Assembly (NCBI RefSeq): GCF_016909125.1
Contig: NZ_JAFBFD010000001.1
Location: 100,739-164,738 of the forward strand
DNA from: Enterococcus lemanii
Lineage (GTDB): Bacteria; Bacillota; Bacilli; Lactobacillales; Enterococcaceae
Direction: 5' to 3'
DNA: 64,000 bases
The notes under the pieces: generated by a model
Seen by the model: only the letters and a program-made list of their open reading frames with translations
The model's database searches: none
Told to the model about the DNA's origin: nothing
In this document: positions 49,151 to 59,666 of the stretch, piece after piece
Numbering within the stretch: the stretch's first letter is position 1
Layout of the letters: every line of letters starts with the position of its first letter
Made by a program: the position numbers and the translations under genes

Positions 49151-49232
49151 TGCAGACGATGGGATTTGAACCCACACGAGCCTAGCTCACACGCCCCTCA
49201 AGCGTGCGTGTCTGCCGTTCCACCACGTCTGC
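49151..49232 (-). tRNA. tRNA-Leu (anticodon GAG)
   Basis: Minus strand, 82 nt. Acceptor stem GCAGACG/CGTCTGC, D-arm with TGGTGGAACGGCAGAC, anticodon stem CACGC/GCGTG with loop TTGAGGG (49195-49201) giving anticodon GAG (49197-49199), long variable arm GAGC/GCTC typical of class II tRNA, and T-loop GGTTCAAATCC. The 3' CCA is not encoded. Confidence 0.95.
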
Positions 49233-49391
49233 GTTTATAACATAACAAATGAATTTTACCGACAATTGCGAGTAAAGTCAATATAAAAAAATAAATTTCT
49301 ATCCATAATTAAATGCCCTCTTCTATTTCGCTAAAAAAAGATAAGGAATTGTTAGAAAATTACTTTTTTATACGTATGAAGTCGTTTTATT
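49233..49391. other. Intergenic DNA between tRNA-Leu and alaA
   Basis: AT-rich stretch holding the tRNA promoter region on one side and the alaA promoter on the other. No open frame with a ribosome site was seen. Confidence 0.4.
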
Positions 49392-49400
49392 TGGTATAAT
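49392..49400 (+). promoter_or_regulatory. Extended -10 promoter of alaA
   Basis: TGGTATAAT on the plus strand, 62 bp before the start codon; the -35 region is poorly matched. Confidence 0.6.
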
Positions 49401-49462
49401 TAACAATCATTTATAACTAATAAATTGGATATTCAATCATAACGCAAGAAAGAGGATGGCCT

Positions 49463-50680
49463 ATGAAAAAGTTCGAAAAATCAAGCAAACTTGAAGGAGT
49501 TAGCTATGACGTCCGTGGACCTGTTTTAGAAGAAGCTGAAAAAATGCAAGATGAAGGGATTAGCATTTTAAAATTAAATACAGGCAATCCAGCTACGTTT
49601 GGTTTTGAAGCGCCAAATGAAATTGTCCGGGACTTAATTTTAAATGTTCGTGACTCTGAAGGATACTCTGACTCAAAAGGAATTTTTTCAGCCAGAAAGG
49701 CCATTGAACAATATTATCAACTAAAAAACTTCCCTAACTTATCTATAAACGATATTTATACAGGTAATGGTGTGAGCGAGTTAATCACAATGTCTATGCA
49801 AGGTTTATGTAATAATGGGGATGAAGTTTTAGTGCCCATGCCCGATTATCCACTTTGGACAGCTTCTATTTCACTAGCCGGGGGAAAAGCCGTTCATTAC
49901 ATTTGTGATGAAGAAAGTGAATGGAATCCTGATATTGCTGATATTCGTGCAAAAGTCACTTCAAAAACAAAAGCAATTGTTTTAATTAATCCCAATAACC
50001 CCACTGGCGCTGTCTATCCAAAAGAAATTTTAGAAGAAATTGTTAAAATTGCACGCGAGTTTGATTTAATTATTTTTTCTGATGAAATTTATGATCGCTT
50101 AGTTATGGATGGACATCAACATTATCATATTGCGACGCTAGCACCTGATCGGCCGGTGATTACGTTTAGCGGTTTGTCAAAATCTCACCGTGTTGCTGGT
50201 TTTCGTGTGGGATGGATGGCAATTAGTGGTAATAAGAAAAACATTAAAGGCTATATCGAAGGATTAAATATGCTATCTTCTATGCGCTTATGCTCTAACG
50301 TACTATCGCAACAAATTGTTCAAACAGCTCTAGGAGGCTATCAAAGTATTGATGAACTTTTACTACCTGGGGGAAGAGTTTATGAACAAAGAGAATTCAT
50401 TTATAACGCAATCAATGATATCCCGGGATTGTCAGCCGTAAAACCTAAAGCAGCCTTTTACATCTTCCCTAAAATTGATACAAAGCGTTTCAACATTTTA
50501 GATGATGAGCAATTTGTTTTAGATTTCCTACATGAAAAACACGTTTTATTAGTTCATGGCGGAGGCTTTAATTGGCATAGTCCTGATCATTTTCGAATTG
50601 TTTATTTACCTAATTTAGAACAATTAAAAATGACTAGCCAACGGATGCGCGATTTTCTTTCTAGTTATCGCCAAAAATAA
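49463..50680 (+). CDS. alaA: Class I/II aminotransferase (AlaA-like)
   Basis: PLP enzyme of 405 residues resembling glutamate-pyruvate transaminase AlaA/YfbQ. N-terminus YDVRGPVLEEAEKMQDEG with LKLNTGNPATFGF near residues 37-49, NPNNPTGAVYP near 176-186, SDEIYDRLVM near 210-219, and the PLP lysine in FSGLSKSHRVAGFRVGW near 239. The C-terminal HGGGFNWHSPDHFRIVYLP is the usual AlaA ending. Start with GAGGA upstream. It stands alone between the tRNA and the glycogen region. Confidence 0.9.
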   Translation: MKKFEKSSKLEGVSYDVRGPVLEEAEKMQDEGISILKLNTGNPATFGFEAPNEIVRDLILNVRDSEGYSDSKGIFSARKAIEQYYQLKNFPNLSINDIYTGNGVSELITMSMQGLCNNGDEVLVPMPDYPLWTASISLAGGKAVHYICDEESEWNPDIADIRAKVTSKTKAIVLINPNNPTGAVYPKEILEEIVKIAREFDLIIFSDEIYDRLVMDGHQHYHIATLAPDRPVITFSGLSKSHRVAGFRVGWMAISGNKKNIKGYIEGLNMLSSMRLCSNVLSQQIVQTALGGYQSIDELLLPGGRVYEQREFIYNAINDIPGLSAVKPKAAFYIFPKIDTKRFNILDDEQFVLDFLHEKHVLLVHGGGFNWHSPDHFRIVYLPNLEQLKMTSQRMRDFLSSYRQK

Positions 50681-50701
50681 AAAATTATTTTTCTAAAATC
50701 T

Positions 50702-50750
50702 AAATACACCAATCACGCAAGAATCGATTGCATGATTGGTGTATTTTTAT
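50702..50750. terminator. Terminator after alaA
   Basis: Stem ATACACCAATCA/TGATTGGTGTAT with T5 on the plus strand; may also serve the converging gene at 50774. Confidence 0.8.
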
Positions 50751-50773
50751 TGATTTGACCACCTAGAAGTTCG

Positions 50774-51499
50774 CTATAACGACTTAAAATACGATTTTTC
50801 GGCAGTTGCACTTTGTTCGGTTTCAATTAAATTTTCTAAAGAGTGGTCAAGAACCGTTCTTTTTTTTTCAGTCGGAGCAGAAGATACTTCATTTCCGTAA
50901 AATTTCCTAACACTTGGGTCTTGCTCTTTTTTTTCTTGATAAGCAGCCATTCCATGATCAAAAAGCATATAACTTTCCTTGCTTTTCTCCATGGAAGCCA
51001 TTAGTTCATTTTCACTAATTGTTGTTTTTTCTTCATCTGGAATAATCGAAGCTGGCACATATTTCGGTGTAAAACGTGCACGCCCTGAAAAATCTTTTCT
51101 AGGAGTAGCAATTGTTTCTGCTTTTTTCTCCTTGACTTGGTAAGAAGCTTGACGTGTCGTTTCACCAAAAAGTTGTCTTTTTCCTGTATCCGTTAATTCG
51201 AACGTCCCTCTTTTAGAATAATCCGGTAAATTTAACCGATGGCGTTTTAATTCTTCTTTTTGCTCAATTGATTGTCCGGTTTTCGCAGCCGCAACTCGCG
51301 GAGAACGACGCAGTTCTTTTTTTTGTTCAGTTGCTGTTTTCTTTGAATAATAAGGTGTTTCAGACAGATTAGTGATAATCCAATCCTCGTCATCTGAGAA
51401 AGGTTTTCTTTTTTTCGAGGAAGTTATTTTCACCCCTTGATCGTCTGAAAAAGCTGGAAAACGAGCATGTTTTCGTTTAATGTTTTGATTATCTATCAT
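50774..51499 (-). CDS. Predicted disordered, highly charged protein of unknown function
   Basis: A 241-residue protein dominated by Lys, Arg, Glu, Ser, Thr and Gln, without signal, membrane segment or recognised domain. Short repeated motifs are visible: FSDD twice (near residues 17 and 34), PYYSKK and PDYSKR (near 49 and 92), EQKKELRR and EQKEELKR (near 58 and 79). RARFTPKYVPASIIP near 140-154 looks like a conserved linear motif. A ribosome site (AAAGGA) precedes the ATG. It follows the GH13 gene in the same direction after 80 bases, but no link to glycogen is evident. It may be a scaffold-like protein; this is only a guess. Confidence 0.7.
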   Translation of the reverse strand: MIDNQNIKRKHARFPAFSDDQGVKITSSKKRKPFSDDEDWIITNLSETPYYSKKTATEQKKELRRSPRVAAAKTGQSIEQKEELKRHRLNLPDYSKRGTFELTDTGKRQLFGETTRQASYQVKEKKAETIATPRKDFSGRARFTPKYVPASIIPDEEKTTISENELMASMEKSKESYMLFDHGMAAYQEKKEQDPSVRKFYGNEVSSAPTEKKRTVLDHSLENLIETEQSATAEKSYFKSL

Positions 51500-51578
51500 T
51501 ATGATTCATCCTTTAATACAAGATTTCTTCCATAGTAACACAATTTACACCAAAACAAATAGCAATTAAAAAAGATTA

Positions 51579-53408
51579 TTAGATGTTTACACTTTTTCCA
51601 TTTACAAGGAACAAAAAATCATTGTCTAAGATTCGCTGATTCAATAGTCTTTGATTTAAATCCTCGCTTATTTTAGTTTCTTCTGCGATAAAGGTTAATG
51701 GTTCTTCAATCAAAAAGGCGTTGCTATTTGGATTAATAACTAGTGCAACATACTCTCCTTGATATGAACGTAAAATACCAAATAAAGAATCATTATAAAA
51801 GAGACTTAAATCACCATAAATAAGTGGCAGATGGTTTTTCCGCGTGTGAATCCATTTTTGACATAAATCATAAATTTCTTGTTGCCCATTTTCCCAAGGA
51901 TGAAAGCGGCGATTATCGGGATCTTTCCCACCGAGTACTCCTGATTCGTCACCATAATAAATACAAGGCGAACCTAAAAAACTCATTAAAAAGCCAAAAG
52001 CAAGGTTTAATTTTTTTGTTTGTTGGTTTAAAACCGTTAAAATCCGTTCAGTATCATGCGTGCCGATGTTGTTAAAGCTATTCATAAATACTTCTTTGGG
52101 ATAATTTTCGTAAAGCTTCATTAAAGATTTGGCAATTTTCTCTGGGGGCAACTCATTGTTTAATAAACTAATAATCGCATTGCGCAAAGGATAATTCATC
52201 ACACCGTGCAAGTGATCACCAAATATATAATTACGCCGAATGCGATATGAAATTTTATTTGACGCATCTTCCCAGACTTCGCCAATCAGAACTTTTTCTT
52301 TTGAATAATCCAATGTCTTTCGAATCCCTTGAATAAAATCATCTGGCAACTCATCGGCTACATCTAAACGCCAACCGTCTACCCCCATTTGGGTCCATTT
52401 TGAAATGACACTATCTTTTTCCCCATAAATAAAAGCACGATAGCTTTCGTTTGCCTTATCAATCGTTGGGAGGTCTTTAATCCCCCACCAAGAATCATAC
52501 TTATCAGGATAATCGGTAAACTTAAACCATGAATAGTAGGGGCTATGGATATTTTGATAAGCTCCTTCTTGTTCACCGTAGCTACCATCAACGTTAAAAT
52601 AACGGCTCCTTTGTCCGACATGACTGAAGACGCCATCTAAAACAAGGCGCATGTCATTTTTATGCAGCTCATCAATCAATGCTTGAAAATCCGCTTCTGT
52701 TCCTAACACAGAATCGATTTTCAAAAAATCCCCTGTATCATACCGGTGATTACTCGCTGCTTCAAAAATCGGATTTAAATATAACGCCGTAATTCCTAAT
52801 TTCTTTAAATAAGGTATTTTAGCTTGAATTCCTTTTAAGTTTCCCCCAAAGAAATCCCAACGTAAAATTTCCCCCTGATTATCTTTAATATAAAGTGGTA
52901 AATCAGATTTTGTCCCATATAAAAAAGAATTTTTTTTAGGATGATTAACAACTTCATTTGGATTACCATTATAAAAACGATCAGGGAAAATTTGGTAAAA
53001 TACGCTTTCACGATACCAATCTGGTGCCGTTTCTTCTTTTTCATAACAGGTAATTTGAAAGTCCCAAGTCAATGTCTCTGAGGAATAAAAAACTCCCGCA
53101 CCGCCATCTTCGGAAGCGCCAAAAAATTCATTAATTATTTGATCCCCAATAAATGATTGAATTTCAAAATGATAAAAATACAATCCTTTTCCCTGATTGA
53201 GAAAATATTCATATGTATAGAAATGACCTTCTCCATTTTCCATTTTTATTTTTTGTGTTTCTTGAAAATCTTTATGAATAACCAAATAAACTTCTTTATT
53301 AAATTCAGAAACAACCTCGATTGATAAGTGAACGAGGCTATTAACAAGGAGTGCACCAAAAGGTTTTTTATGATTACTCTGCCATGGATTAAAGCGAACA
53401 AATGTCAT
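51579..53408 (-). CDS. GH13 alpha-glycosidase (neopullulanase/maltodextrinase-like)
   Basis: A 609-residue alpha-amylase-family enzyme with an N-terminal beta-sandwich (about residues 1-125) and the catalytic barrel. Region I-like DGVFSHVG near 259-266, nucleophile Asp in GWRLDVADE near 353-361, acid/base Glu in IGEVWED near 383-389, and NIGTHDTERI near 456-465. It probably degrades branched alpha-glucans or maltodextrins. Last gene of glgBCDAP-GH13, the order reported for Lactobacillus acidophilus (glgBCDAP-amy-pgm), but without pgm behind it. It follows glgP after 12 bases. Confidence 0.9.
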   Translation of the reverse strand: MTFVRFNPWQSNHKKPFGALLVNSLVHLSIEVVSEFNKEVYLVIHKDFQETQKIKMENGEGHFYTYEYFLNQGKGLYFYHFEIQSFIGDQIINEFFGASEDGGAGVFYSSETLTWDFQITCYEKEETAPDWYRESVFYQIFPDRFYNGNPNEVVNHPKKNSFLYGTKSDLPLYIKDNQGEILRWDFFGGNLKGIQAKIPYLKKLGITALYLNPIFEAASNHRYDTGDFLKIDSVLGTEADFQALIDELHKNDMRLVLDGVFSHVGQRSRYFNVDGSYGEQEGAYQNIHSPYYSWFKFTDYPDKYDSWWGIKDLPTIDKANESYRAFIYGEKDSVISKWTQMGVDGWRLDVADELPDDFIQGIRKTLDYSKEKVLIGEVWEDASNKISYRIRRNYIFGDHLHGVMNYPLRNAIISLLNNELPPEKIAKSLMKLYENYPKEVFMNSFNNIGTHDTERILTVLNQQTKKLNLAFGFLMSFLGSPCIYYGDESGVLGGKDPDNRRFHPWENGQQEIYDLCQKWIHTRKNHLPLIYGDLSLFYNDSLFGILRSYQGEYVALVINPNSNAFLIEEPLTFIAEETKISEDLNQRLLNQRILDNDFLFLVNGKSVNI

Positions 53409-53420
53409 CCTATCACCTTC

Positions 53421-55829
53421 TTATTTTCTTTTACGCGCAAATAATGGTTCGATTTGCCAAATATCTTCTGCATATTGTTTAACGGTTGTGTCAGCTGAGA
53501 AATGGCCAGCATTCGCGATATTAATTAAACTAATTTTTTCCCAACGTTTACGATCTTTATAAGCCAAATCAATTTTAGTCTGTGCTTCACAATAAGAGTT
53601 AAAATCGCGTAATAAGAAATACTCATCATTATAAAGAATTAGAGAATCAAAAATCTCACGGCCCTCTTTTCCAATATTTGGAATTGTCCCGTCAATTAAA
53701 GTATCTAATATGCGTTTAATCACTGGATCATTTTCATAAATTTGATTAGAAGAGTAATTTTTGTTTTCATAATAAGCATACACTTCTGCTTCTGTTAAAC
53801 CAAATATATCAATATTATCATCGCCAACAGCATCGCGAATTTCAACATTCGCACCATCTAAAGTAGCAATCGTTATCGCTCCATTTAGCATTAACTTCAT
53901 ATTACTCGTTCCCGAAGCTTCTTTTGAGGCTAAAGAAATTTGCTCACTCACGTCAGCTGCTGGAATAATAATTTCTGCTAACGTTACGTTGTAGTTTGCT
54001 AAAAAGACAATTTTTAATTTATCTTGAATTCGTTCGTCATGATTAATTAACTGGGCAACCTCATTAATCACTTTAATAATTGACTTCGCATACGTGTAAC
54101 TAGGGGCAGCTTTTGCACCAAAAATAAAGACACGAGGCTCAATGTCCAGTTTTGGATTTTCTAGTAAGTCTAAATAAAGTTTTATAATGTGTAGTAAATT
54201 CAATAGTTGACGTTTATAAGCATGCAGGCGTTTGATTTGTACATCAAAAATTGCCTCAGGATTTATGACAATTCCGGTTGTTTCTTCTACGTATTGTGCG
54301 AGTGCGATTTTTTTAGTCTTTTTCGCTTCAAAAAGTCGCTTCAACACCGCTTCGTCATCTTGATAATTTATCAGTAATTTTAAATCCGCAGGGTCTTTGC
54401 GCCAAGTTTTACCGATTGTCTCATCTAGTACTTGGCTAAGTTCCTCATTGGCAATTTGCAACCAACGTCTTTGCGCAATCCCATTCGTTTTATTATTAAA
54501 ACGTTCTGGATAGATTATATAAAAATCATGTAAAACAACTGATTTTAATAAATCGGAGTGTAGTTTTGCGACACCGTTTGTGCTATGACTGCCAATAATA
54601 GCTAAATTCGCCATATGAACATATTCGCCCTGAATAATTCGCGTCCGTTCGATTAAATCATTTGGATGAATATTTTGCATCGATAAGACATACCGACGAT
54701 CGATTTCTTGAATAATTTGATACATCCGTGGGACCACGCGTTCCAATAAGTAAATCGGCCATTTTTCTAGCGCTTCTGCTAAAATAGTATGGTTTGTATA
54801 ACTCATAACTTTTACAGTAAGATCCCATGCTAATTCCCAATTTAGATCACACTCATCTAATAAGATTCGCATTAGTTCTGGAACACAAAGCGCCGGGTGC
54901 GTATCATTGATGTGGATAGCGACTTTCTCACTTAAATCGTGCCAAGGACGATTTAGCTTGCGATAATAGCGAATAATGCTCTGGATTCCCGCTGAAACAA
55001 AAAAGTATTCTTGCGCTAAACGAATTAAACGCCCGGTTTCATTTGAATCATCTGGGTACAAAACAGCTGTTAGATCTTCAAACACGCGACGTTCTTCAAT
55101 TGTTCGATACTTACCTTCTTGAGAAACTGGAATTTCAACGCCCCATAGACGCATTGTATTCACAATACCATTTTGGTAACCAACCATTCCGGTATCATAT
55201 GGCACGGCTTTTAAAACAATTTCATTTTCATAAATTGGTTTTAGCTGGCCATTGGCTTGTTTTTCCATATAAACTTTGCCACCATAATGCACATTCACCG
55301 CCTTACTTTCGCGACGAATCTCCCAAACATTGCCATCTTGCAGCCATTCATCAGGCAATTCAACTTGATAACCATCAACAAATTGTTGTTTAAATAGGCC
55401 GTAATCATAACGAATACCATTCCCATTTCCGGGTAAACCACACGAAGCTAAGGAATCCATAAAGCAAGACGCTAAACGACCTAAACCACCATTTCCTAAA
55501 GCCATATCTTTTTCAACAGCTGCCACATCTTCTAAATCAATGTTGTAATCATTTAATGCTTCACGAACGATTTCAAGGAGACCTAAATTTAGTAGATTGC
55601 TCTTTAACATTTTCCCAGGCAAAAATTCTATCGAAAAATAGTAGACTTGCTTTTGCTCTTCTATAATATAATCCTTCCAAGTTTTTTGCCAATCTTGGTT
55701 ATATATCGCTTTAATTGTTTTACCTAAGCTATAAAAGATTTCTTGCGGTGTCGCATCTTCTAATTCCATTGCATAACTTTGTTGAATATTCCTTTTTAAC
55801 TCTTTCACTATTTGTTTTTTTGTAACCAT
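53421..55829 (-). CDS. glgP: Glycogen phosphorylase
   Basis: GT35 enzyme that releases glucose-1-phosphate from glycogen ends. 802 residues; GNGGLGRLASCFMDSLAS near 113-130 and the PLP-lysine motif EASGTSNMKLMLNGA near 640 identify it. It is of bacterial size without a regulatory phosphorylation tail. The frame extends ten codons upstream, but the ATG at 55827-55829 follows a GGGGGAG site and gives MVTKKQIVKELKRN. A GC-richer hairpin (GACTGGGAC/GTTTCAGTC, about 55862-55905) lies between glgA and this gene. Confidence 0.95.
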   Translation of the reverse strand: MVTKKQIVKELKRNIQQSYAMELEDATPQEIFYSLGKTIKAIYNQDWQKTWKDYIIEEQKQVYYFSIEFLPGKMLKSNLLNLGLLEIVREALNDYNIDLEDVAAVEKDMALGNGGLGRLASCFMDSLASCGLPGNGNGIRYDYGLFKQQFVDGYQVELPDEWLQDGNVWEIRRESKAVNVHYGGKVYMEKQANGQLKPIYENEIVLKAVPYDTGMVGYQNGIVNTMRLWGVEIPVSQEGKYRTIEERRVFEDLTAVLYPDDSNETGRLIRLAQEYFFVSAGIQSIIRYYRKLNRPWHDLSEKVAIHINDTHPALCVPELMRILLDECDLNWELAWDLTVKVMSYTNHTILAEALEKWPIYLLERVVPRMYQIIQEIDRRYVLSMQNIHPNDLIERTRIIQGEYVHMANLAIIGSHSTNGVAKLHSDLLKSVVLHDFYIIYPERFNNKTNGIAQRRWLQIANEELSQVLDETIGKTWRKDPADLKLLINYQDDEAVLKRLFEAKKTKKIALAQYVEETTGIVINPEAIFDVQIKRLHAYKRQLLNLLHIIKLYLDLLENPKLDIEPRVFIFGAKAAPSYTYAKSIIKVINEVAQLINHDERIQDKLKIVFLANYNVTLAEIIIPAADVSEQISLASKEASGTSNMKLMLNGAITIATLDGANVEIRDAVGDDNIDIFGLTEAEVYAYYENKNYSSNQIYENDPVIKRILDTLIDGTIPNIGKEGREIFDSLILYNDEYFLLRDFNSYCEAQTKIDLAYKDRKRWEKISLINIANAGHFSADTTVKQYAEDIWQIEPLFARKRK

Positions 55830-55921
55830 TGAGACTCCCCCTTTTTTTAATAACAACAATATTCCTATATAAACAAACAGACTGAAACAAGCCTTACTCG
55901 TCCCAGTCGATTGTTTAATAT

Positions 55922-57352
55922 TTATTTTATTTGCTCATATAAATCAAGATACCCTTGACAACAAGTCTGCCAGCTAAAATCTCGACTCATTGCATTCTTT
56001 TGGATTTTTAACCACGTGTTAGGGTTGGACTCATAAAGTTCAATACCTGCTTTGATTGCTTGCATCATATCAAAACCTGTAAAGTTTACAAAACCAAAGC
56101 CTGTCCCGGTTTCTTCATAGAGATTAAATGGTTCCACCGTATCCCTTAATCCTCCGACTTCGTGAACGATCGGCAAGGTGCCATAACGCATGGCAATCAT
56201 TTGCGAAAGTCCGCATGGTTCAAAAGCAGACGGCATCAAGAACAAATCTGAACCTGCATAAATTTTTTGAGCTAATTTAACATCAAAGCCAATTTGAATC
56301 GCGCATTTTTCTGGGTATTGATGCGCTATTTTTCTAAAGCCTTCTTCAAACAATGGATCGCCTGTTCCAAGTAAGGCAAATTGGACATTAAATTGTAAAA
56401 GATTTTCCAATTCTGCTAGAAGTAGATGAAACCCTTTTTGATAAGTTAGGCGGCTAACAACTGAAATAAGCGGAACATCTGCTATTTGGGGCAAGCCCAT
56501 TAAACGTTGCAGTTCCTGTTTATTCTCTTTTTTGCCATCAAGATTATCAACTGAATAATGACTAACTAGAATTGGATCGGTCGCTGGATTATTAATCGCA
56601 TAATCAATTCCGTTTAAAATACCGACTAATTTTTGACTTTCCATCTGTAAAACAATTTCCAAGCCCGAACCAAAGGCGGTTGTTTTAATTTCTTCTGCAT
56701 AAGATGGACTTACTGTGTTTACTCGGGTCGCATACAAAATACCTGTTTTCAAGAAATTTAAAGCTTCATTCCATCGAACCGTGCCATCTTCGTACCGTTC
56801 TGTGCCCATTCCAAATAAATCAGGTAAAACACTTGCGGCATATTGTCCTTGGAACTCAATGTTATGAATCGTTAAAACGGTTTGGATTTTTTCGTAAGCT
56901 TGTATCCAACGGTATTTTTCTTTAAGTAAAAAAGGAATCATCGCCGTGTGATAATCATTTGCATGAATAATCTCTGGAATGAAGTTGATTTTCTCCATCA
57001 TTTCAATGATTGCCATTTGAAAAAAGGCAAAACGTTCCCCATCGTCATAGTAACCATATAAGTCTTCTCGGTCAAAATAGTATAAATTGTCGATAAAGTA
57101 GTAAGTCACTTGATTTAAAACAAGACGTTTAATTCCACAGTATTGTTGACGCCAGCCTACATGAACTGTAAATGAAAAGAGGTCCTCACACTGTTCTTTG
57201 TATTCATCAGCCATTTTTGTAAAATAGGGTAAGACTACTACCGTTTCAATTCCACGGTTGGCAAGTTCTTTTGGTAAAGCACCTGCAACATCACCTAATC
57301 CGCCTGTTTTAAAAAATGGTGCACATTCTGCCGCAGCAAATAAAACTTTCAT
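55922..57352 (-). CDS. glgA: Glycogen synthase (ADP-glucose type)
   Basis: GT5 transferase that adds glucose from ADP-glucose to alpha-1,4 chains. Substrate motif KTGGLGDVAGALP at residues 15-27, HANDYHTAMIPFLL near 131-144, and the C-terminal SAFEPCGLSQMIAMRYGTLP near 374-393. Length 476. The frame extends five codons upstream, but ATG 57350-57352 follows GGGGG and gives the standard MKVLFAAAECAPF. It overlaps the end of glgD by no coding bases beyond the ribosome-site region. Confidence 0.96.
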   Translation of the reverse strand: MKVLFAAAECAPFFKTGGLGDVAGALPKELANRGIETVVVLPYFTKMADEYKEQCEDLFSFTVHVGWRQQYCGIKRLVLNQVTYYFIDNLYYFDREDLYGYYDDGERFAFFQMAIIEMMEKINFIPEIIHANDYHTAMIPFLLKEKYRWIQAYEKIQTVLTIHNIEFQGQYAASVLPDLFGMGTERYEDGTVRWNEALNFLKTGILYATRVNTVSPSYAEEIKTTAFGSGLEIVLQMESQKLVGILNGIDYAINNPATDPILVSHYSVDNLDGKKENKQELQRLMGLPQIADVPLISVVSRLTYQKGFHLLLAELENLLQFNVQFALLGTGDPLFEEGFRKIAHQYPEKCAIQIGFDVKLAQKIYAGSDLFLMPSAFEPCGLSQMIAMRYGTLPIVHEVGGLRDTVEPFNLYEETGTGFGFVNFTGFDMMQAIKAGIELYESNPNTWLKIQKNAMSRDFSWQTCCQGYLDLYEQIK

Positions 57353-57356
57353 GCTA

Positions 57357-58502
57357 TTATCCCCCAATCACATCTGAGGTCACGTGCGCAGATTTTTCAA
57401 TAACTACCGGATGATCAGGTGTTCCTTCAATACGGACGCCTTCACCGACAATCACATTTTTATCTAAAATAGCATAACGAACACTTGCCCCTGCTTTAAT
57501 TTCACAACTTGCAAATACTAATGAGTCTTGAACGCTGGCTGCTTGTTCAATGATCGTTCCCCGACTAACGAGAGAATTTGCTACAGTTCCTTCAACGATA
57601 CAGCCCGTTGCAAATTGGCTATTTTTCACGTCTGAAGTTTCAGTATAGTAAGTTGGCACTTCATCTTTCATCTTTGTATAAACTTTTTGGCTAGAATATA
57701 ACAATGAATTGAATTTTTTAACATCTAACATATCCATGTTGGCTTCATAATATGATTTTGTATCAAAAATATTATTTAAATAACCCGTATATTCATAGGC
57801 AGTCGTATTAATGCCTGATGCGATATAATCTCTAAGTAAACTTTCGATATTTGCCGCAATACCAGCCGCTTGTTTTTGCTTTAACAATTCAATTAAAGTT
57901 TCTGTTTTAATAATAAAGATATCCGTACATAAATTGACTAACTCTGTCGGCTCAACATCACAAACAGAAGCTTTTTCCACAACGATATTTTCATCGTCTA
58001 ATTTTAATAAAATATCAGATGGGTGTAACTTATCTTTTGGCATACGTTTGTAGACAACCGTTAAATTGGCTTTTTTTGTTCGATGAATTTGTAATACCGC
58101 TCGTAAATCAATGTTACATAAGAACTTACTGCCCATTAAAACAGCATAATCTGATTTTGATTTCGTTAAAAAATCAATGATTAAATCATAATAGCTCCGA
58201 TTATTATCCGCACGACGAATATAATCTTGATAAATATGAATGAAGAATCGGTTTTGAACACCATCTAAATTCCATTCTTTCCCCCCACCAATATGATCAA
58301 ATACGGAGCGTGTTTCACCTTCATTAAACACCATGAAAAGTTGTTTAATATTTGCATTGGCTACATTCGATAAATTAAAGTCAATTAAACGATATTTACT
58401 ATCAAACGGCAAAGTGGCCAATGGACGAATATCAGTTAAAGGAGATAATTCGTCAAAGCGATGCGTATTTCCAATTAAAGCACACATTTTATTAGTCTTC
58501 AT
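57357..58502 (-). CDS. glgD: GlgD, non-catalytic partner of glucose-1-phosphate adenylyltransferase
   Basis: A 381-residue paralogue of GlgC that modulates ADP-glucose synthesis in Firmicutes. It begins [20 protein letters not shown] after MKTNK and lacks the GGQGTRL nucleotide-binding motif found in GlgC, yet retains RLIDFNLSN near 36-44 and the left-handed helix domain at the C-terminus (hexad repeats near 290-375). The start overlaps the glgC stop region (ATG 58500-58502; GGAG nine bases upstream lies inside glgC). Confidence 0.94.
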   Translation of the reverse strand: MKTNKMCALIGNTHRFDELSPLTDIRPLATLPFDSKYRLIDFNLSNVANANIKQLFMVFNEGETRSVFDHIGGGKEWNLDGVQNRFFIHIYQDYIRRADNNRSYYDLIIDFLTKSKSDYAVLMGSKFLCNIDLRAVLQIHRTKKANLTVVYKRMPKDKLHPSDILLKLDDENIVVEKASVCDVEPTELVNLCTDIFIIKTETLIELLKQKQAAGIAANIESLLRDYIASGINTTAYEYTGYLNNIFDTKSYYEANMDMLDVKKFNSLLYSSQKVYTKMKDEVPTYYTETSDVKNSQFATGCIVEGTVANSLVSRGTIIEQAASVQDSLVFASCEIKAGASVRYAILDKNVIVGEGVRIEGTPDHPVVIEKSAHVTSDVIGG

Positions 58503-59634
58503 CTATCGTCACTCCAATCACTTCAGAATAACCCACTACGGCAATTTCATCGGTACCATTTAATTCAACATTATCTCCAATTACAGCGCCTTCTCCGACA
58601 ATCACTCGATTCAATTGAACGTTTTTTCCAATTGTTGCTCCAGACATAATCACACTATCAACAATTCTAGTCCCTTCTTTTACTTGAACGGCATCTGACA
58701 AAATGCTGTGGTGAACTTCGCCTGCCACATAACAGCCATCAGAAATTAAAGCCCGTTCTGCTGATCCTGTTGCCGCAATAAAGTGAGGAGGTGCGATACG
58801 GTTTTTCGAGTAAATTCGCCAACCTTTGTCTCGAATATCCAATTCCATTTCAGGATCTAAAAATTCCATATTCGCTTCCCAAAGAGAGTCGATTGTGCCA
58901 ACGTCTTTCCAGTACCCATCAAAGCGATAGGCAACAACATTTTCTCCACTGTCAAGATACGCTGGAATAACGTGTTTCCCAAAGTCATTCATTGATCCTT
59001 CTTTTGCGTAGTTGCTAGTCAAAACAGCTCGCAGGCGTGCCCAGTTAAAAATGTAAATCCCCATTGAAGCTAAATTATTTTTAGGTTCTTCAGGTTTTTC
59101 TTCAAACTCAATAATTCGATCATTATCATCCGTATTCATAATTCCAAAACGTGAAGCTTCTTTCATCGGGACTTCAATTACGGCAACTGATAATGAGGCA
59201 TTTTTTTCTTTATGGTTGTGTAACATTTCTTCATAATCCATTTTATAAATATGGTCACCTGATAAAATTAAAACATATTGAGGATTTTGTTGATCAATAT
59301 AATCAATATTTTGGTATATTGCATGGGCAGTTCCCTCGAACCATTTTGTTCCTTCCGAGCTAGAATAAGGTTGAAGAATGGTTACGCCTGAATCAATACC
59401 ATTTAAACCCCAGTTGGCGCCATTTCCAATATGTGAGTTTAAAGCTAACGGTTGGTACTGGGTAACGACACCAACATTCGTAATACCTGAGTTTGAACAG
59501 TTACTTAAAGTAAAATCAATAATACGATAACGACCGCCAAATGGAACAGCTGGCTTAGCGATGTTCTTGGTCAACTTACCCAATCGGGTACCTTGTCCTC
59601 CTGCTAAAATCATTGCAATCATTTCATTTCTCAT
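58492..59634 (-). CDS. glgC: Glucose-1-phosphate adenylyltransferase
   Basis: Makes ADP-glucose from glucose-1-phosphate and ATP, the committed step of glycogen synthesis. Start [20 protein letters not shown] with the nucleotide motif LAGGQGTRL near 9-18, [18 protein letters not shown] near 32-49, [10 protein letters not shown] near 124-133 and FEEKPEEP near 163-170. The C-terminus is a left-handed beta-helix. Length 380. Several close ATG codons and no strong ribosome site make the start uncertain by a few residues. A hairpin spans the glgB stop and this gene's start. Confidence 0.95.
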   Translation of the reverse strand: MRNEMIAMILAGGQGTRLGKLTKNIAKPAVPFGGRYRIIDFTLSNCSNSGITNVGVVTQYQPLALNSHIGNGANWGLNGIDSGVTILQPYSSSEGTKWFEGTAHAIYQNIDYIDQQNPQYVLILSGDHIYKMDYEEMLHNHKEKNASLSVAVIEVPMKEASRFGIMNTDDNDRIIEFEEKPEEPKNNLASMGIYIFNWARLRAVLTSNYAKEGSMNDFGKHVIPAYLDSGENVVAYRFDGYWKDVGTIDSLWEANMEFLDPEMELDIRDKGWRIYSKNRIAPPHFIAATGSAERALISDGCYVAGEVHHSILSDAVQVKEGTRIVDSVIMSGATIGKNVQLNRVIVGEGAVIGDNVELNGTDEIAVVGYSEVIGVTIDED

Positions 59635-59636
59635 CA

Positions 59637-59666
59637 CTTTGGGATTGAGCGCGTGTCACAATCCCT
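59637..59666 (-). repeat. Intercistronic hairpin at the glgB-glgC junction
   Basis: Minus strand GGGATTG and CAATCCC pair around TGACACGCGCT, which contains the glgB stop codon. It lies right before the weak glgC start and could tune its translation. Confidence 0.4.
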
